This document shows positions 14,231-29,000 of a stretch of DNA of 64,000 nt, piece after piece. This stretch comes from Sipunculus nudus (Eukaryota; Annelida; Sipuncula; Golfingiida; Sipunculidae). The notes beneath the pieces are model-generated. The model was given only the letters and a program-made list of their open reading frames with translations. It was not told where the DNA came from and made no database searches. Position 1 is the stretch's first letter. Each line of letters opens with the position of its first letter. The DNA lies in the NCBI GenBank assembly GCA_026874595.1, contig CM049315.1:2176501-2240500 (forward strand), written 5' to 3'. A program made the translations under genes and the position numbers.

Positions 14231-17200
14231 CAATATAAAGGCAACAACTGGTAAATGAGAAACCATATAATTATATACCAGTAAAATACTTATGTAAAGT
14301 AGGAAGATAATCAGAAAGTCAAGAAAGTTCATGGAAATTAGAATGAAAAACTAACATAAGGCAAGGACAATATAAAGGCAACAACTAGTAAATGAGAAAC
14401 CATATAATTATATACCAGTAAAATACTTATGTAAAGTAGGAAGATAATCAGAAAGTCAAGAAAGTTCATGGAAATTAGAATGAAAAACTAACATAAGGCA
14501 AGGACAATATAAAGGCAACAACTAGTAAATGAGAAACCATATAATTATATACCAGTAAAATACTTATGTAAAGTAGGAAGATAATCAGAAAGTCAAGAAA
14601 GTTCATGGAAATTAGAATGAAAAACTAACATAAGGCAAGACAATATAAAGGCAACAACTAGTAAATGAGAAACCATATAATTATATACCAGTAAAATACT
14701 TATGTAAAGTAGGAAGATAATCAGAAAGTCAAGAAAGTTCATGGAAATTAGAATGAAAAACTAACATAAGGCAAGGACAATATAAAGGCAACAACTAGTA
14801 AATGAGAAACCATATAATTATATACCAGTTAAATACTTATGTAAAGTAGGAAGATAATCAGAAAGTCAAGAAAGTTTATGGAAAATAGAATGAAAAACTA
14901 ACATAAGGCAAAGACAAGTAAAATACTTATGTAAAGTAGGAAGTTAATAAGAAAGTCAAGAAAGTTCATGGAAAATAGAACGAAAAACTAACATAAGGCA
15001 AGGACAATATAAAGGCAACAACTAGTAAATGAGAAACCATATAATTATATACCAGTAAAATACTTATGTAAAGTAGGAAGATAATCAGAAAGTCAAGAAA
15101 GTTTATGGAAAATAGAATGAAAAACTAACATAAGACAACGACAAGTAAAATACTTATGTAAAGTAGGAAGATAATCAGAAAGTCAAGAAAGTTCATGGAA
15201 AATAGAATGAAAAACTAACATAAGGCAAGGACAATATAAAGGCAACAACTAGTAAATGAGAAACCATATAATTATATACCAGTAAAATACTTATGTAAAG
15301 TAGGAAGATAATCAGAATGTCAAGAAAGTTCATGGAAAATAGAATGAAAAACTAACATAAGGCAAGGACAATATAAAGGCAACAACTAGTAAATGAGAAA
15401 CCATATAATTATATACCAGGAAAATACTTATGTAAAGTAGGAAGATAATCAGAAAGTCAAGAAAGTTTATGGAAAAGAGAATGAAAAACTTACATAAGGC
15501 AAAGACAAGTAAAATACTTATGTAAAGTAGGAAGATAATCAGAAAGTCAAGAAAGTTCATGGAAAATAGAACGAAAAACTAACATAAGGCAAGGACAATA
15601 TAAAGGCAACAACTAGTAAATGAGAAATTATATAATTATATACCAGTAAAATACTTATGTAAAGTAGGAAGATAATCAGAAAGTCAAGAAAGTTCATGGA
15701 AAATAGAATGAAAAACTAACATAAGGCAAGGACAAAATAAAGGCAACAACTAGTAAATGAGAAACCATATAATTATATACCAGTAAAATACTTATGTAAA
15801 GTAGGAAGATAATCAGAAAGTCAAGAAAGTTCATGGAAAATAGAATAAAAAACTAACAGAAGGCAAAGACAAGTAAAATACTTATGTAAAGTAGGAAGAT
15901 AATCAGAAAGTCAAGAAAGTTCATGGAACTTAGAACGAAAAACTAACATAAGGCAAGGACAATATAAAGGCAACAACTAGTAAATGAGAAACCATATAAT
16001 TATATACCAGTAAAATACTTATGTAAAGTAGGAAGATAATCAGAAAGTCAAGAAAGTTCATGGAAAATAGAATAAAAAACTAACATAAGGCAAGGACAAT
16101 ATAAAGGCAACAACTAGTAAATGAGAAATCATATAATTACATACCAGTAAAATACTTATGTAAAGTAGGAAGATAATCAGAAAGTCAAGAAAGTTCATGG
16201 AAAATAGATTGAAAAAATAACATAAGGCAAGGACAATATAAAGGCAACAACTAGTAAATGAGAAACCATATAATTATATACCAGTAAAATACTTATGTAA
16301 AGTAGGAAGATAATCAGAAAGTCAAGAAAGTTCATGGAAAATAGAATGAAAAACTAACATAAGGCAAGGCCAATATAAAGGCAACAACTAGTAAATGAGA
16401 AACCATATAATTATATACCAGTAAAATACTTATGTAAAGTAGGAAGATAATCAGAAAGTCAAGAAAGTTCATGGAAAATAGAATGAAAAACTAACATAAG
16501 GCAAGGACAATATAAAGGCAACAACTAGTAAATGAGAAACCATATAATTATATACCAGTAAAATACATATGTAAATTAGGAAGATAATCAGAAAGTCAAG
16601 AAAGTTCATGGAAAATAGAATAAAAAACTAACATAAGGCAAGGAAAATATAAAGGCAACAACTAGTAAATGAGAAACCATATAATTATATACCAGTAAAA
16701 TACTTATGTAAAGTAGGAAGATAATCAGAAAGTCAAGAAAGTTCATGGAAATTAGAATGAAAAACTAACATAAGGCAAGGACAATATAAAGGCAACAACT
16801 AGTAAATGAGAAACCATATAATTATATACCAGTAAAATACTTATGTAAAGTAGGAAGATAATCAGAAAGTCAAGAAAGTTCATGGAAAATAGAATGAAAA
16901 ACTAACATAAGGCAAGGACAATATAAAGGCAACAACTAGTAAATGAGAAACCATATAATTATATACCAGTAAAATACTTATGTAAAGTAGGAAGATAATC
17001 AGAAAGTCAAGAAAGTTCATGGAAAATAGAATGAAAAACTAACATAAGGCAAGGACAATATAAAGGCAACAACTAGTAAATGAGAAACCATATAATTATA
17101 TACCAGTAAAATACTTATGTAAAGTAGGAAGATAATCAGAAAGTCAAGAAAGTTCATGGAAAATAGAATGAAAAACTAACATAAGGCAAGGACAATATAA

Positions 17201-19679
17201 AGGCAACAACTAGTAAATGAGAAACCATATAATTATATACCAGTAAAATACTTATGTAAAGTAGGAAGATAATCAAAGGGTCAAGAAAGTTCATGGAAAT
17301 TAGAATGAAAAACTAACATAAGGCAAGGACAATATAAAGGCAACAACTAGTAAATGAGAAACCATATAATTATATACCAGTAAAATACTTATGTAAAGTA
17401 GGAAGATAATCAGAAAGTCAAGAAAGTTTATGGAAAATAGAATGAAAAACTAACATAAGGCAAAGACAAGTAAAATACTTATGTAAAGTAGGAAGATAAT
17501 CAGAAAGTCAAGAAAGTTCATGGAAAATAGAACGAAAAACTAACATAAGGCAAGGACAATATAAAGGCAACAACTAGTAAATGAGAAACCATATAATTAT
17601 ATACCAGTAAAATACTCATGTAAAGTAGGAAGATAATCAGAAAGTCAAGAAAGTTTATGGAAAATAGAATGAAAAACTAACATAAGGCAAAGACAAGTAA
17701 AATACTTATGTAAAGTAGGAAGATAATCAGAAAGTCAAGAAAGTTCATGGAAAAGAGAAGGAAAAACTTACATAAGGCAAAGACAAGTAAAATACTTATG
17801 TAAAGTAGGAAGATAATCAGAAAGTCAAGAAAGTTCATGGAAAATAGAACGAAAAACTAACATAAGGCAAGGACAATATAAAGGCAACAACTAGTAAATG
17901 AGAAATTATATAATTATATACCAGTAAAATACTTATGTAAAGTAGGAAGATAATCAGAAAGTCAAGAAAGTTCATGGAAAATAGAATGAAAAACTAACAT
18001 AAGGCAAGGACAAAATAAAGGGAACAACTAGTAAATGAGAAACCATATAATTATATACCAGTAAAATACTTATGTAAAGTAGGAAGATAATCAGAAAGTC
18101 AAGAAAGTTCATGGAAAATAGAATTAAAAACTAACATAAGGCAAGGACAATATAAAGGCAACAACTAGTTAATGAGAAACCATATAATTATATACCAGTA
18201 AAATACTTATGTAAAGTAGGAAGATAATCAGAAAGTCAAGAAAGTTCATGGAAAATAGAATGAAAAACTAACATAAGGCAAAGACAAGTAAAATACTTAT
18301 GTAAAGTAGGAAGATAATCAGAAAGTCAAGAAAGTTCATGGAACTTAGAACGAAAAACTAACATAAGGCAAGGACAATATAAAGGCAACAACTAGTAAAT
18401 GAGAAACCATATAATTATATACCAGTAAAATACTTATGTAAAGTAGGAAGATAATCAGAAAGTCAAGAAAGTTCATGGAAAATAGAATAAAAAACTAACA
18501 TAAGGCAAGGACAATATAAAGGCAACAACTAGTAAATGAGAAATCATATAATTATATACCAGTAAAATACTTATGTAAAGTAGGAAGATAATCAGAAAGT
18601 CAAGAAAGTTCATGGAAAATAGAATGAAAAAATAACATAAGGCAAGGACAATATAAAGGCAACAACTAGTAAATGAGAAACCATATAATTATATACCAGT
18701 AAAATACTTATGTAAAGTAGGAAGATAATCAGAAAGTCAAGAAAGTTCATGGAAAATAGAATGAAAAACTAACATAAGGCAAGGACAATATAAAGGCAAC
18801 AACTAGTAAATGAGAAACCATATAATTATATACCAGTAAAATACTTATGTAAAGTAGGAAGATAATCAGAAAGTCAAGAAAGTTCATGGAAAATAGAATG
18901 AAAAACTAACATAAGGCAAGGACAATATAAAGGCAACAACTAGTAAATGAGAAACCATATAATTATATACCAGTAAAATACATATGTAAAGTAGGAAGAT
19001 AATCAGAAAGTCAAGAAAGTTCATGGAAAATAGAATAAAAAACTAACATAAGGCAAGGAAAATATAAAGGCAACAACTAGTAAATGAGAAACCATATAAT
19101 TATATACCAGTAAAATACTTATGTAAAGTAGGAAGATAATCAGAAAGTCAAGAAAGTTCATGGAAATTAGAATGAAAAACTAACATAAGGCAAGGACAAT
19201 ATAAAGGCAACAACTAGTAAATGAGAAACCATATAATTATATACCAGTAAAATACTTATGTAAAGTAGGAAGATAATCAGAAAGTCAAGAAAGTTCATGG
19301 AAAATAGAATGAAAAACTAACATAAGGCAAGGACAATATAAAGGCAACAACTAGTAAATGAGAAACCATATAATTATATACCAGTAAAATACTTATGTAA
19401 AGTAGGAAGATAATCAGAAAGTCAAGAAAGTTCATGGAAAATAGAATGAAAAACTAACATAAGGCAAGGACAATATAAAGGCAACAACTAGTAAATGAGA
19501 AACCATATAATTATATACCAGTAAAATACTTATGTAAAGTAGGAAGATAATCAGAAAGTCAAGAAAGTTCATGGAAAATAGAATGAAAAACTAACATAAG
19601 GCAAGGACAATATAAAGGCAACAACTAGTAAATGAGAAACCATATAATTATATACCAGTAAAATACTTATGTAAAGTAG

Positions 19680-20742
19680 TAAATTCTCATTTACTAGTTG
19701 TTGCCTTTATATTGTCCTTGCCTTATGTTAGTTTTTCATTCTATTTTCCATGAACTTTCTTGACTTTCTGATTATCTTCCTACTTTACATATGTATTTTA
19801 CTGGTATATAATTATATGGTTTCTCATTTACTAGTTGTTGCCTTTATATTGTCCTTGCCTTGAACTTTCTTGACTTTCTGATTATCTTCCTACTTTACAT
19901 AAGTATTTTACTGGTATATATTTATATGGTTTCTTATTTACTAGTTGTTGCCTTTATATTGTCCTTGCCTTATGTTAGTTTTTCATTCTATTTTCCATGA
20001 ACTTTCTTGACTTTCTGATTATCTTCCTACTTAACATAAGTAGTTTACTGGTATATAATTATATGGTTTCTCATTTACTAGTTGTTGCCTTTATATTGTC
20101 CTTGCCTTATGTTAGTTTTTCGTTCTATTTTCCATGAACTTTCTTGACTTTCTGATTATCTTCCTACTTTACATAAGTATTTTACTGGTATATAATTATA
20201 TGGTTTCTCATTTACTAGTTGTTGCCTTTATATTGTCCTTGCCTTATGTTAGTTTTTCATTCTATTTTCCATGAACTTTCTTGGCTTTCTGATTATCTTC
20301 CTACTTTACATAAGTATTTTACTGGTATATAATTATATGGTTTCTCATTTACTAGTTGTTGCCTTTATATTGTCCTTGCCTTATGTTAGTTTTTCATTCT
20401 AATTTCCATGAACTTTCTTGACTTTCTGATTATCTTCCTACTTTACATAAGTATTTTACTGGTATATAATTATATGGTTTCTCATTTACTAGTTGTTGCC
20501 TTTATATTGTCCTTGCCTTATGTTAGTTTTTCATTCTATTTTCCATGAACTTTCTTGACTTTCTGATTATCTTCCTACTTTACATAAGTATTTTACTGGT
20601 ATATAATTATATGGTTTCTCATTTACTAGTTGTTGCCTTTATATTGTCCTTGCCTTATGTTAGTTTTTCATTCTAATTTCCATGAACTTTCTTGACTTTC
20701 TGATTATCTTCCTACTTTACATAAGTATTTTACTGGTATATA
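19680..20742 (-). repeat. Inverted block within the satellite, copy 1
   Basis: At GTAAAGTAGT / AAATTCTCATTTAC the array switches to the reverse complement of the monomer. It runs for about 1.06 kb (nearly eight monomers) and switches back at CTGGTATATAAGAAAGTTC. One inverted monomer is internally shortened, with CTTGCCTTGAACTTTC near 19855-19866. The switch points fall inside monomers, not at their anchor, which is what a breakage and rejoining event leaves. An assembly error is the main alternative. Confidence 0.9.
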
Positions 20743-23700
20743 AGAAAGTTCATGGAAATTAGAATGAAAAACTAACATAAGGCAAGGACAATATAAAGGC
20801 AACAACTAGTAAATGAGAAACCATATAATTATATACCAGTAAAATACTTATGTAAAGTAGGAAGATAATCAGAAAGTCAAGAAAGTTCATGGAAAATAGA
20901 ATGAAAAACTAACATAAGGCAAGGACAATATAAAGGCAACAACTAGTAAATGAGAAACCATATAATTATATACCAGTAAAATACTTATGTAAAGTAGGAA
21001 GATAATCAGAAAGTCAAGAAAGTTCATGGAAAATAGAATGAAAAACTAACATAAGGCAAGGACAATATAAAGGCAACAACTAGTAAATGAGAAACCATAT
21101 AATTATATACCAGTAAAAAACTTATGTAAAGTAGGAAGATAATCAGAAAGTCAAGAAAGTTCATGGAAATTAGAATGAAAAACTAACATAAGGCAAGGAA
21201 AATATAAAGGCAACAACTAGTAAATGAGAAACCATATAATTATATACCAGTAAAATACTTATGTAAAGTAGGAAGATAATCAGAAAGTCAAGAAAGTTCA
21301 TGGAAATTAGAATGAAAAACTAACATAAGGCAAGGACAATATAAAGGCAACAACTAGTAAATGAGAAACCATATAATTATATACCAGTAAAATACTTATG
21401 TAAAGTAGGAAGATAATCAGAAAGTCAAGAAAGTTCATGGAAAATAGAATGAAAAACTAACATAAGGCAAGGACAATATAAAGGCAACAACTAGTAAATG
21501 AGAAACCATATAATTATATACCAGTAAAATACTTATGTAAAGTAGGAAGATAATCAGAAAGTCAAGAAAGTTAATGGAAAATAGAATGAAAAACTAACAT
21601 AAGGCAAGGACAATATAAAGGCAACAACTAGTAAATGAGAAACCATATAATTATATACCAGTAAAATACTTATGTAAAGTAGGAAGATAATCAGAAAGTC
21701 AAGAAAGTTCATGGAAAATAGAATGAAAAACTAACATAAGGCAAGGACAATATAAAGGCAACAACTAGTAAATGAGAAACCATATAATTATATACCAGTA
21801 AAATACTTATGTAAAGTAGGAAGATAATCAGAAAGTCAAGAAAGTTCATGGAAATTAGAATGAAAAACTAACATAAGGCAAGGACAATATAAAGGCAACA
21901 ACTAGTAAATGAGAAACCATATAATTATATACCAGTAAAATACTTATGTAAAGTAGGAAGATAATCAGAAAGTCAAGAAAGTTCATGGAAAATAGAATGA
22001 AAAACTAACATAAGGCAAGGACAATATAAAGGCAACAACTAGTAAATGAGAAACCATATAATTATATACCAGTAAAATACTTATGTAAAGTAGGAAGATA
22101 ATCAGAAAGTCAAGAAAGTTCATGGAAAATAGAACGAAAAACTAACATAAGGCAAGGACAATATAAAGGCAACAACTAGTAAATGAGAAACCATATAATT
22201 ATATACCAGTAAAATACTTATGTAAAGTAGGAAGATAATCAGAAAGTCAAGAAAGTTCATGGAAAATAGAATGAAAAACTAACATAAGGCAAGGACAATA
22301 TAAAGGCAACAACTAGTAAATGAGAAACCATATAATTATATACCAGTAAAATACTTATGTAAAGTAGGAAGATAATCAGAAAGTCAAGAAAGTTCATGGA
22401 AATTAGAATGAAAAACTAACATAAGGCAAGGACAATATAAAGGCAACAACTAGTAAATGAGAAACCATATAATTATATACCAGTAAAATACTTATGTAAA
22501 GTAGGAAGATAATCAGAAAGTCAAGAAAGTTCATGGAAAATAGAATGAAAAACTAACATAAGGCAAGGACAATATAAAGGCAACAACTAGTAAATGAGAA
22601 ACCATATAATTATATACCAGTAAAATACTTATGTAAAGTAGGAAGATAATCAGAAAGTCAAGAAAGTTCATGGAAAATAGAATGAAAAACTAACATAAGG
22701 CAAGGACAATATAAAGGCAACAACTAGTAAATGAGAAACCATATAATTATATACCAGTAAAATACTTATGTAAAGTAGGAAGATAATCAGAAAGTCAAGA
22801 AAGTTCATGGAAATTAGAATGAAAAACTAACATAAGGCAAGGAAAATATAAAGGCAACAACTAGTAAATGAGAAACCATATAATTATATACCAGTAAAAT
22901 ACTTATGTAAAGTAGGAAGATAATCAGAAAGTCAAGAAAGTTCATGGAAATTAGAATGAAAAACTAACATAAGGCAAGGACAATATAAAGGCAACAACTA
23001 GTAAATGAGAAACCATATAATTATATACCAGTAAAATACTTATGTAAAGTAGGAAGATAATCAGAAAGTCAAGAAAGTTCATGGAAAATAGAATGAAAAA
23101 CTAACATAAGGCAAGGACAATATAAAGGCAACAACTAGTAAATGAGAAACCATATAATTATATACCAGTAAAATACTTATGTAAAGTAGGAAGATAATCA
23201 GAAAGTCAAGAAAGTTCATGGAAAATAGAATGAAAAACTAACATAAGGCAAGGACAATATAAAGGCAACAACTAGTAAATGAGAAACCATATAATTATAT
23301 ACCAGTAAAATACTTATGTAAAGTAGGAAGATAATCAGAAAGTCAAGAAAGTTCATGGAAAATAGAATGAAAAACTAACATAAGGCAAGGACAATATAAA
23401 GGCAACAACTAGTAAATGAGAAACCATATAATTATATACCAGTAAAATACTTATGTAAAGTAGGAAGATAATCAGAAAGTCAAGAAAGTTCATGGAAATT
23501 AGAATGAAAAACTAACATAAGGCAAGGACAATATAAAGGCAACAACTAGTAAATGAGAAACCATATAATTATATACCAGTAAAATACTTATGTAAAGTAG
23601 GAAGATAATCAGAAAGTCAAGAAAGTTCATGGAAAATAGATTGAAAAACTAACATAAGGCAAGGACAATATAAAGGCAACAACTAGTAAATGAGAAACCA

Positions 23701-26700
23701 TATAATTATATACCAGTAAAATACTTATGTAAAGTAGGAAGATAATCAGAAAGTCAAGAAAGTTCATGGAAATTAGAATGAAAAACTAACATAAGGCAAG
23801 GACAATATAAAGGCAACAACTAGTAAATGAGAAACCATATAATTATATACCAGTAAAATACTTATGTAAAGTAGGAAGATAATCAGAAAGTCAAGAAATT
23901 TCATGGAAAATAGAATGAAAAACTAACATAAGGCAAGGACAATATAAAGGCAACAACTAGTAAATGAGAAACCATATAATTATATACCAGTAAAATACTT
24001 ATGTAAAGTAGGAAGATAATCAGAAAGTCAAGAAAGTTCATGGAAAATAGAATGAAAAACTAACATAAGGCAAGGACAATATAAAGGCAACAACTAGTAA
24101 ATGAGAAACCATATAATTATATACCAGTAAAATACTTATGTAAAGTAGGAAGATAATCAGAAAGTCAAGAAAGTTCATGGAAAATAGAATAAAAAACTAA
24201 CATAAGGCAAGGACAATATAAAGGCAATAACTAGTAAATGAGAAACCATATAATTATATACCAGTAAAATACTTATGTAAAGTACGAAGATAATCAGAAA
24301 GTCAAGAAAGTTCATGGAAATTAGAATGGAAACTAACATAAGGCAAGGACAATATAAAGGCAACAACTAGTAAATGAGAAACAATATAATTATATACCAG
24401 TAAAATACTTATGTAAAGTAGGAAGATAATCAGAAAGTCAAGAAAGTTTATGGAAAATAGAATGAAAAACTAACATAAGGCAAAGACAAGTAAAATACTT
24501 ATGTAAAGTAGGAAGATAATCAGAAAGTCAAGAAAGTTCATGGAAAATAGAATGAAAAACTAACATAAGGCAAGGACAATATAAAGGCAACAACTAGTAA
24601 ATGAGAAACCATATAATTATATACCAGTAAAATACTTATGTAAAGTAGTAAATTCTCATTTACTAGTTGTTGCCTTTATATTGTCCTTGCCTTATGTTAG
24701 TTTTTCATTCTATTTTCCATGAACTTTCTTGACTTTCTGATTATCTTCCTACTTTACATATGTATTTTACTGGTATATAATTATATGGTTTCTCATTTAC
24801 TAGTTGTTGCCTTTATATTGTCCTTGCCTTGAACTTTCTTGACTTTCTGATTATCTTCCTACTTTACATAAGTATTTTACTGGTATATAATTATATGGTT
24901 TCTTATTTACTAGTTGTTGCCTTTATATTGTCCTTGCCTTATGTTAGTTTTTCATTCTATTTTCCATGAACTTTCTTGACTTTCTGATTATCTTCCTACT
25001 TAACATAAGTAGTTTACTGGTATATAATTATATGGTTTCTCATTTACTAGTTGTTGCCTTTATATTGTCCTTGCCTTATGTTAGTTTTTCGTTCTATTTT
25101 CCATGAACTTTCTTGACTTTCTGATTATCTTCCTACTTTACATAAGTATTTTACTGGTATATAATTATATGGTTTCTCATTTACTAGTTGTTGCCTTTAT
25201 ATTGTCCTTGCCTTATGTTAGTTTTTCATTCTATTTTCCATGAACTTTCTTGACTTTCTGATTATCTTCCTACTTTACATAAGTATTTTACTGGTATATA
25301 ATTATATGGTTTCTCATTTACTAGTTGTTGCCTTTATATTGTCCTTGCCTTATGTTAGTTTTTCATTCTAATTTCCATGAACTTTCTTGACTTTCTGATT
25401 ATCTTCCTACTTTACATAAGTATTTTACTGGTATATAATTATATGGTTTCTCATTTACTAGTTGTTGCCTTTATATTGTCCTTGCCTTATGTTAGTTTTT
25501 CATTCTATTTTCCATGAACTTTCTTGACTTTCTGATTATCTTCCTACTTTACATAAGTATTTTACTGGTATATAATTATATGGTTTCTCATTTACTAGTT
25601 GTTGCCTTTATATTGTCCTTGCCTTATGTTAGTTTTTCATTCTAATTTCCATGAACTTTCTTGACTTTCTGATTATCTTCCTACTTTACATAAGTATTTT
25701 ACTGGTATATAAGAAAGTTCATGGAAATTAGAATGAAAAACTAACATAAGGCAAGGACAATATAAAGGCAACAACTAGTAAATGAGAAACCATATAATTA
25801 TATACCAGTAAAATACTTATGTAAAGTAGGAAGATAATCAGAAAGTCAAGAAAGTTCATGGAAAATAGAATGAAAAACTAACATAAGGCAAGGACAATAT
25901 AAAGGCAACAACTAGTAAATGAGAAACCATATAATTATATACCAGTAAAATACTTATGTAAAGTAGGAAGATAATCAGAAAGTCAAGAAAGTTCATGGAA
26001 AATAGAATGAAAAACTAACATAAGGCAAGGACAATATAAAGGCAACAACTAGTAAATGAGAAACCATATAATTATATACCAGTAAAAAACTTATGTAAAG
26101 TAGGAAGATAATCAGAAAGTCAAGAAAGTTCATGGAAATTAGAATGAAAAACTAACATAAGGCAAGGAAAATATAAAGGCAACAACTAGTAAATGAGAAA
26201 CCATATAATTATATACCAGTAAAATACTTATGTAAAGTAGGAAGATAATCAGAAAGTCAAGAAAGTTCATGGAAATTAGAATGAAAAACTAACATAAGGC
26301 AAGGACAATATAAAGGCAACAACTAGTAAATGAGAAACCATATAATTATATACCAGTAAAATACTTATGTAAAGTAGGAAGATAATCAGAAAGTCAAGAA
26401 AGTTCATGGAAAATAGAATGAAAAACTAACATAAGGCAAGGACAATATAAAGGCAACAACTAGTAAATGAGAAACCATATAATTATATACCAGTAAAATA
26501 CTTATGTAAAGTAGGAAGATAATCAGAAAGTCAAGAAAGTTAATGGAAAATAGAATGAAAAACTAACATAAGGCAAGGACAATATAAAGGCAACAACTAG
26601 TAAATGAGAAACCATATAATTATATACCAGTAAAATACTTATGTAAAGTAGGAAGATAATCAGAAAGTCAAGAAAGTTCATGGAAAATAGAATGAAAAAC

Positions 26701-29000
26701 TAACATAAGGCAAGGACAATATAAAGGCAACAACTAGTAAATGAGAAACCATATAATTATATACCAGTAAAATACTTATGTAAAGTAGGAAGATAATCAG
26801 AAAGTCAAGAAAGTTCATGGAAATTAGAATGAAAAACTAACATAAGGCAAGGACAATATAAAGGCAACAACTAGTAAATGAGAAACCATATAATTATATA
26901 CCAGTAAAATACTTATGTAAAGTAGGAAGATAATCAGAAAGTCAAGAAAGTTCATGGAAAATAGAACGAAAAACTAACATAAGGCAAGGACAATATAAAG
27001 GCAACAACTAGTAAATGAGAAACCATATAATTATATACCAGTAAAATACTTATGTAAAGTAGGAAGATAATCAGAAAGTCAAGAAAGTTCATGGAAAATA
27101 GAACGAAAAACTAACATAAGGCAAGGACAATATAAAGGCAACAACTAGTAAATGAGAAACCATATAATTATATACCAGTAAAATACTTATGTAAAGTAGG
27201 AAGATAATCAGAAAGTCAAGAAAGTTCATGGAAAATAGAATGAAAAACTAACATAAGGCAAGGACAATATAAAGGCAACAACTAGTAAATGAGAAACCAT
27301 ATAATTATATACCAGTAAAATACTTATGTAAAGTAGGAAGATAATCAGAAAGTCAAGAAAGTTCATGGAAAATAGAATGAAAAACTAACATAAGGCAAGG
27401 ACAATATAAAGGCAACAACTAGTAAATGAGAAACCATATAATTATATACCAGTAAAATACTTATGTAAAGTAGGAAGATAATCAGAAAGTCAAGAAAGTT
27501 CATGGAAATTAGAATGAAAAACTAACATAAGGCAAGGAAAATATAAAGGCAACAACTAGTAAATGAGAAACCATATAATTATATACCAGTAAAATACTTA
27601 TGTAAAGTAGGAAGATAATCAGAAAGTCAAGAAAGTTCATGGAAATTAGAATGAAAAACTAACATAAGGCAAGGACAATATAAAGGCAACAACTAGTAAA
27701 TGAGAAACCATATAATTATATACCAGTAAAATACTTATGTAAAGTAGGAAGATAATCAGAAAGTCAAGAAAGTTCATGGAAAATAGAATGAAAAACTAAC
27801 ATAAGGCAAGGACAATATAAAGGCAACAACTAGTAAATGAGAAACCATATAATTATATACCAGTAAAATACTTATGTAAAGTAGGAAGATAATCAGAAAG
27901 TCAAGAAAGTTCATGGAAAATAGAATGAAAAACTAACATAAGGCAAGGACAATATAAAGGCAACAACTAGTAAATGAGAAACCATATAATTATATACCAG
28001 TAAAATACTTATGTAAAGTAGGAAGATAATCAGAAAGTCAAGAAAGTTCATGGAAAATAGAATGAAAAACTAACATAAGGCAAGGACAATATAAAGGCAA
28101 CAACTAGTAAATGAGAAACCATATAATTATATACCAGTAAAATACTTATGTAAAGTAGGAAGATAATCAGAAAGTCAAGAAAGTTCATGGAAATTAGAAT
28201 GAAAAACTAACATAAGGCAAGGACAATATAAAGGCAACAACTAGTAAATGAGAAACCATATAATTATATACCAGTAAAATACTTATGTAAAGTAGGAAGA
28301 TAATCAGAAAGTCAAGAAAGTTCATGGAAAATAGATTGAAAAACTAACATAAGGCAAGGACAATATAAAGGCAACAACTAGTAAATGAGAAACCATATAA
28401 TTATATACCAGTAAAATACTTATGTAAAGTAGGAAGATAATCAGAAAGTCAAGAAAGTTCATGGAAATTAGAATGAAAAACTAACATAAGGCAAGGACAA
28501 TATAAAGGCAACAACTAGTAAATGAGAAACCATATAATTATATACCAGTAAAATACTTATGTAAAGTAGGAAGATAATCAGAAAGTCAAGAAATTTCATG
28601 GAAAATAGAATGAAAAACTAACATAAGGCAAGGACAATATAAAGGCAACAACTAGTAAATGAGAAACCATATAATTATATACCAGTAAAATACTTATGTA
28701 AAGTAGGAAGATAATCAGAAAGTCAAGAAAGTTAATGGAAAATAGAATGAAAAACTAACATAAGGCAAGGACAATATAAAGGCAACAACTAGTAAATGAG
28801 AAACCATATAATTATATACCAGTAAAATACTTATGTAAAGTAGGAAGATAATCAGAAAGTCAAGAAAGTTCATGGAAAATAGAATAAAAAACTAACATAA
28901 GGCAAGGACAATATAAAGGCAACAACTAGTAAATGAGAAACCATATAATTATATACCAGTAAAATACTTATGTAAAGTAGGAAGATAATCAGAAAGTCAA
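20741..29000 (+). repeat. About 5-kb higher-order duplication downstream of the inverted blocks
   Basis: Private variants to the right of inverted block 1 recur to the right of block 2 at +4969: CAGTAAAAAACTTATG, GGCAAGGAAAATATAAAGG, AAAGTTAATGG, and AGAACG (22131 and 27100). Further right the offset becomes about 4695 (4969 minus two monomers) for ATAGATTGAAAA (about 23636 and 28331) and GAAATTTCATGG (about 23896 and 28591). So the second copy has since lost two monomers. The left limit of the duplication coincides with the inversion breakpoint, because the sequences left of 19680 and 24649 differ. Confidence 0.8.
24649..25711 (-). repeat. Inverted block within the satellite, copy 2
   Basis: This has the same two switch points, the same shortened internal monomer and nearly the same sequence as the block at 19680-20742, offset by 4969 bp. 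Small differences exist: copy 1 has TTGGCTTTCTG near 20282 and TATTTATATGG near 19918 where copy 2 has TTGACTTTCTG and TAATTATATGG. The two are therefore not a simple copy of the same reads. Confidence 0.9.
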
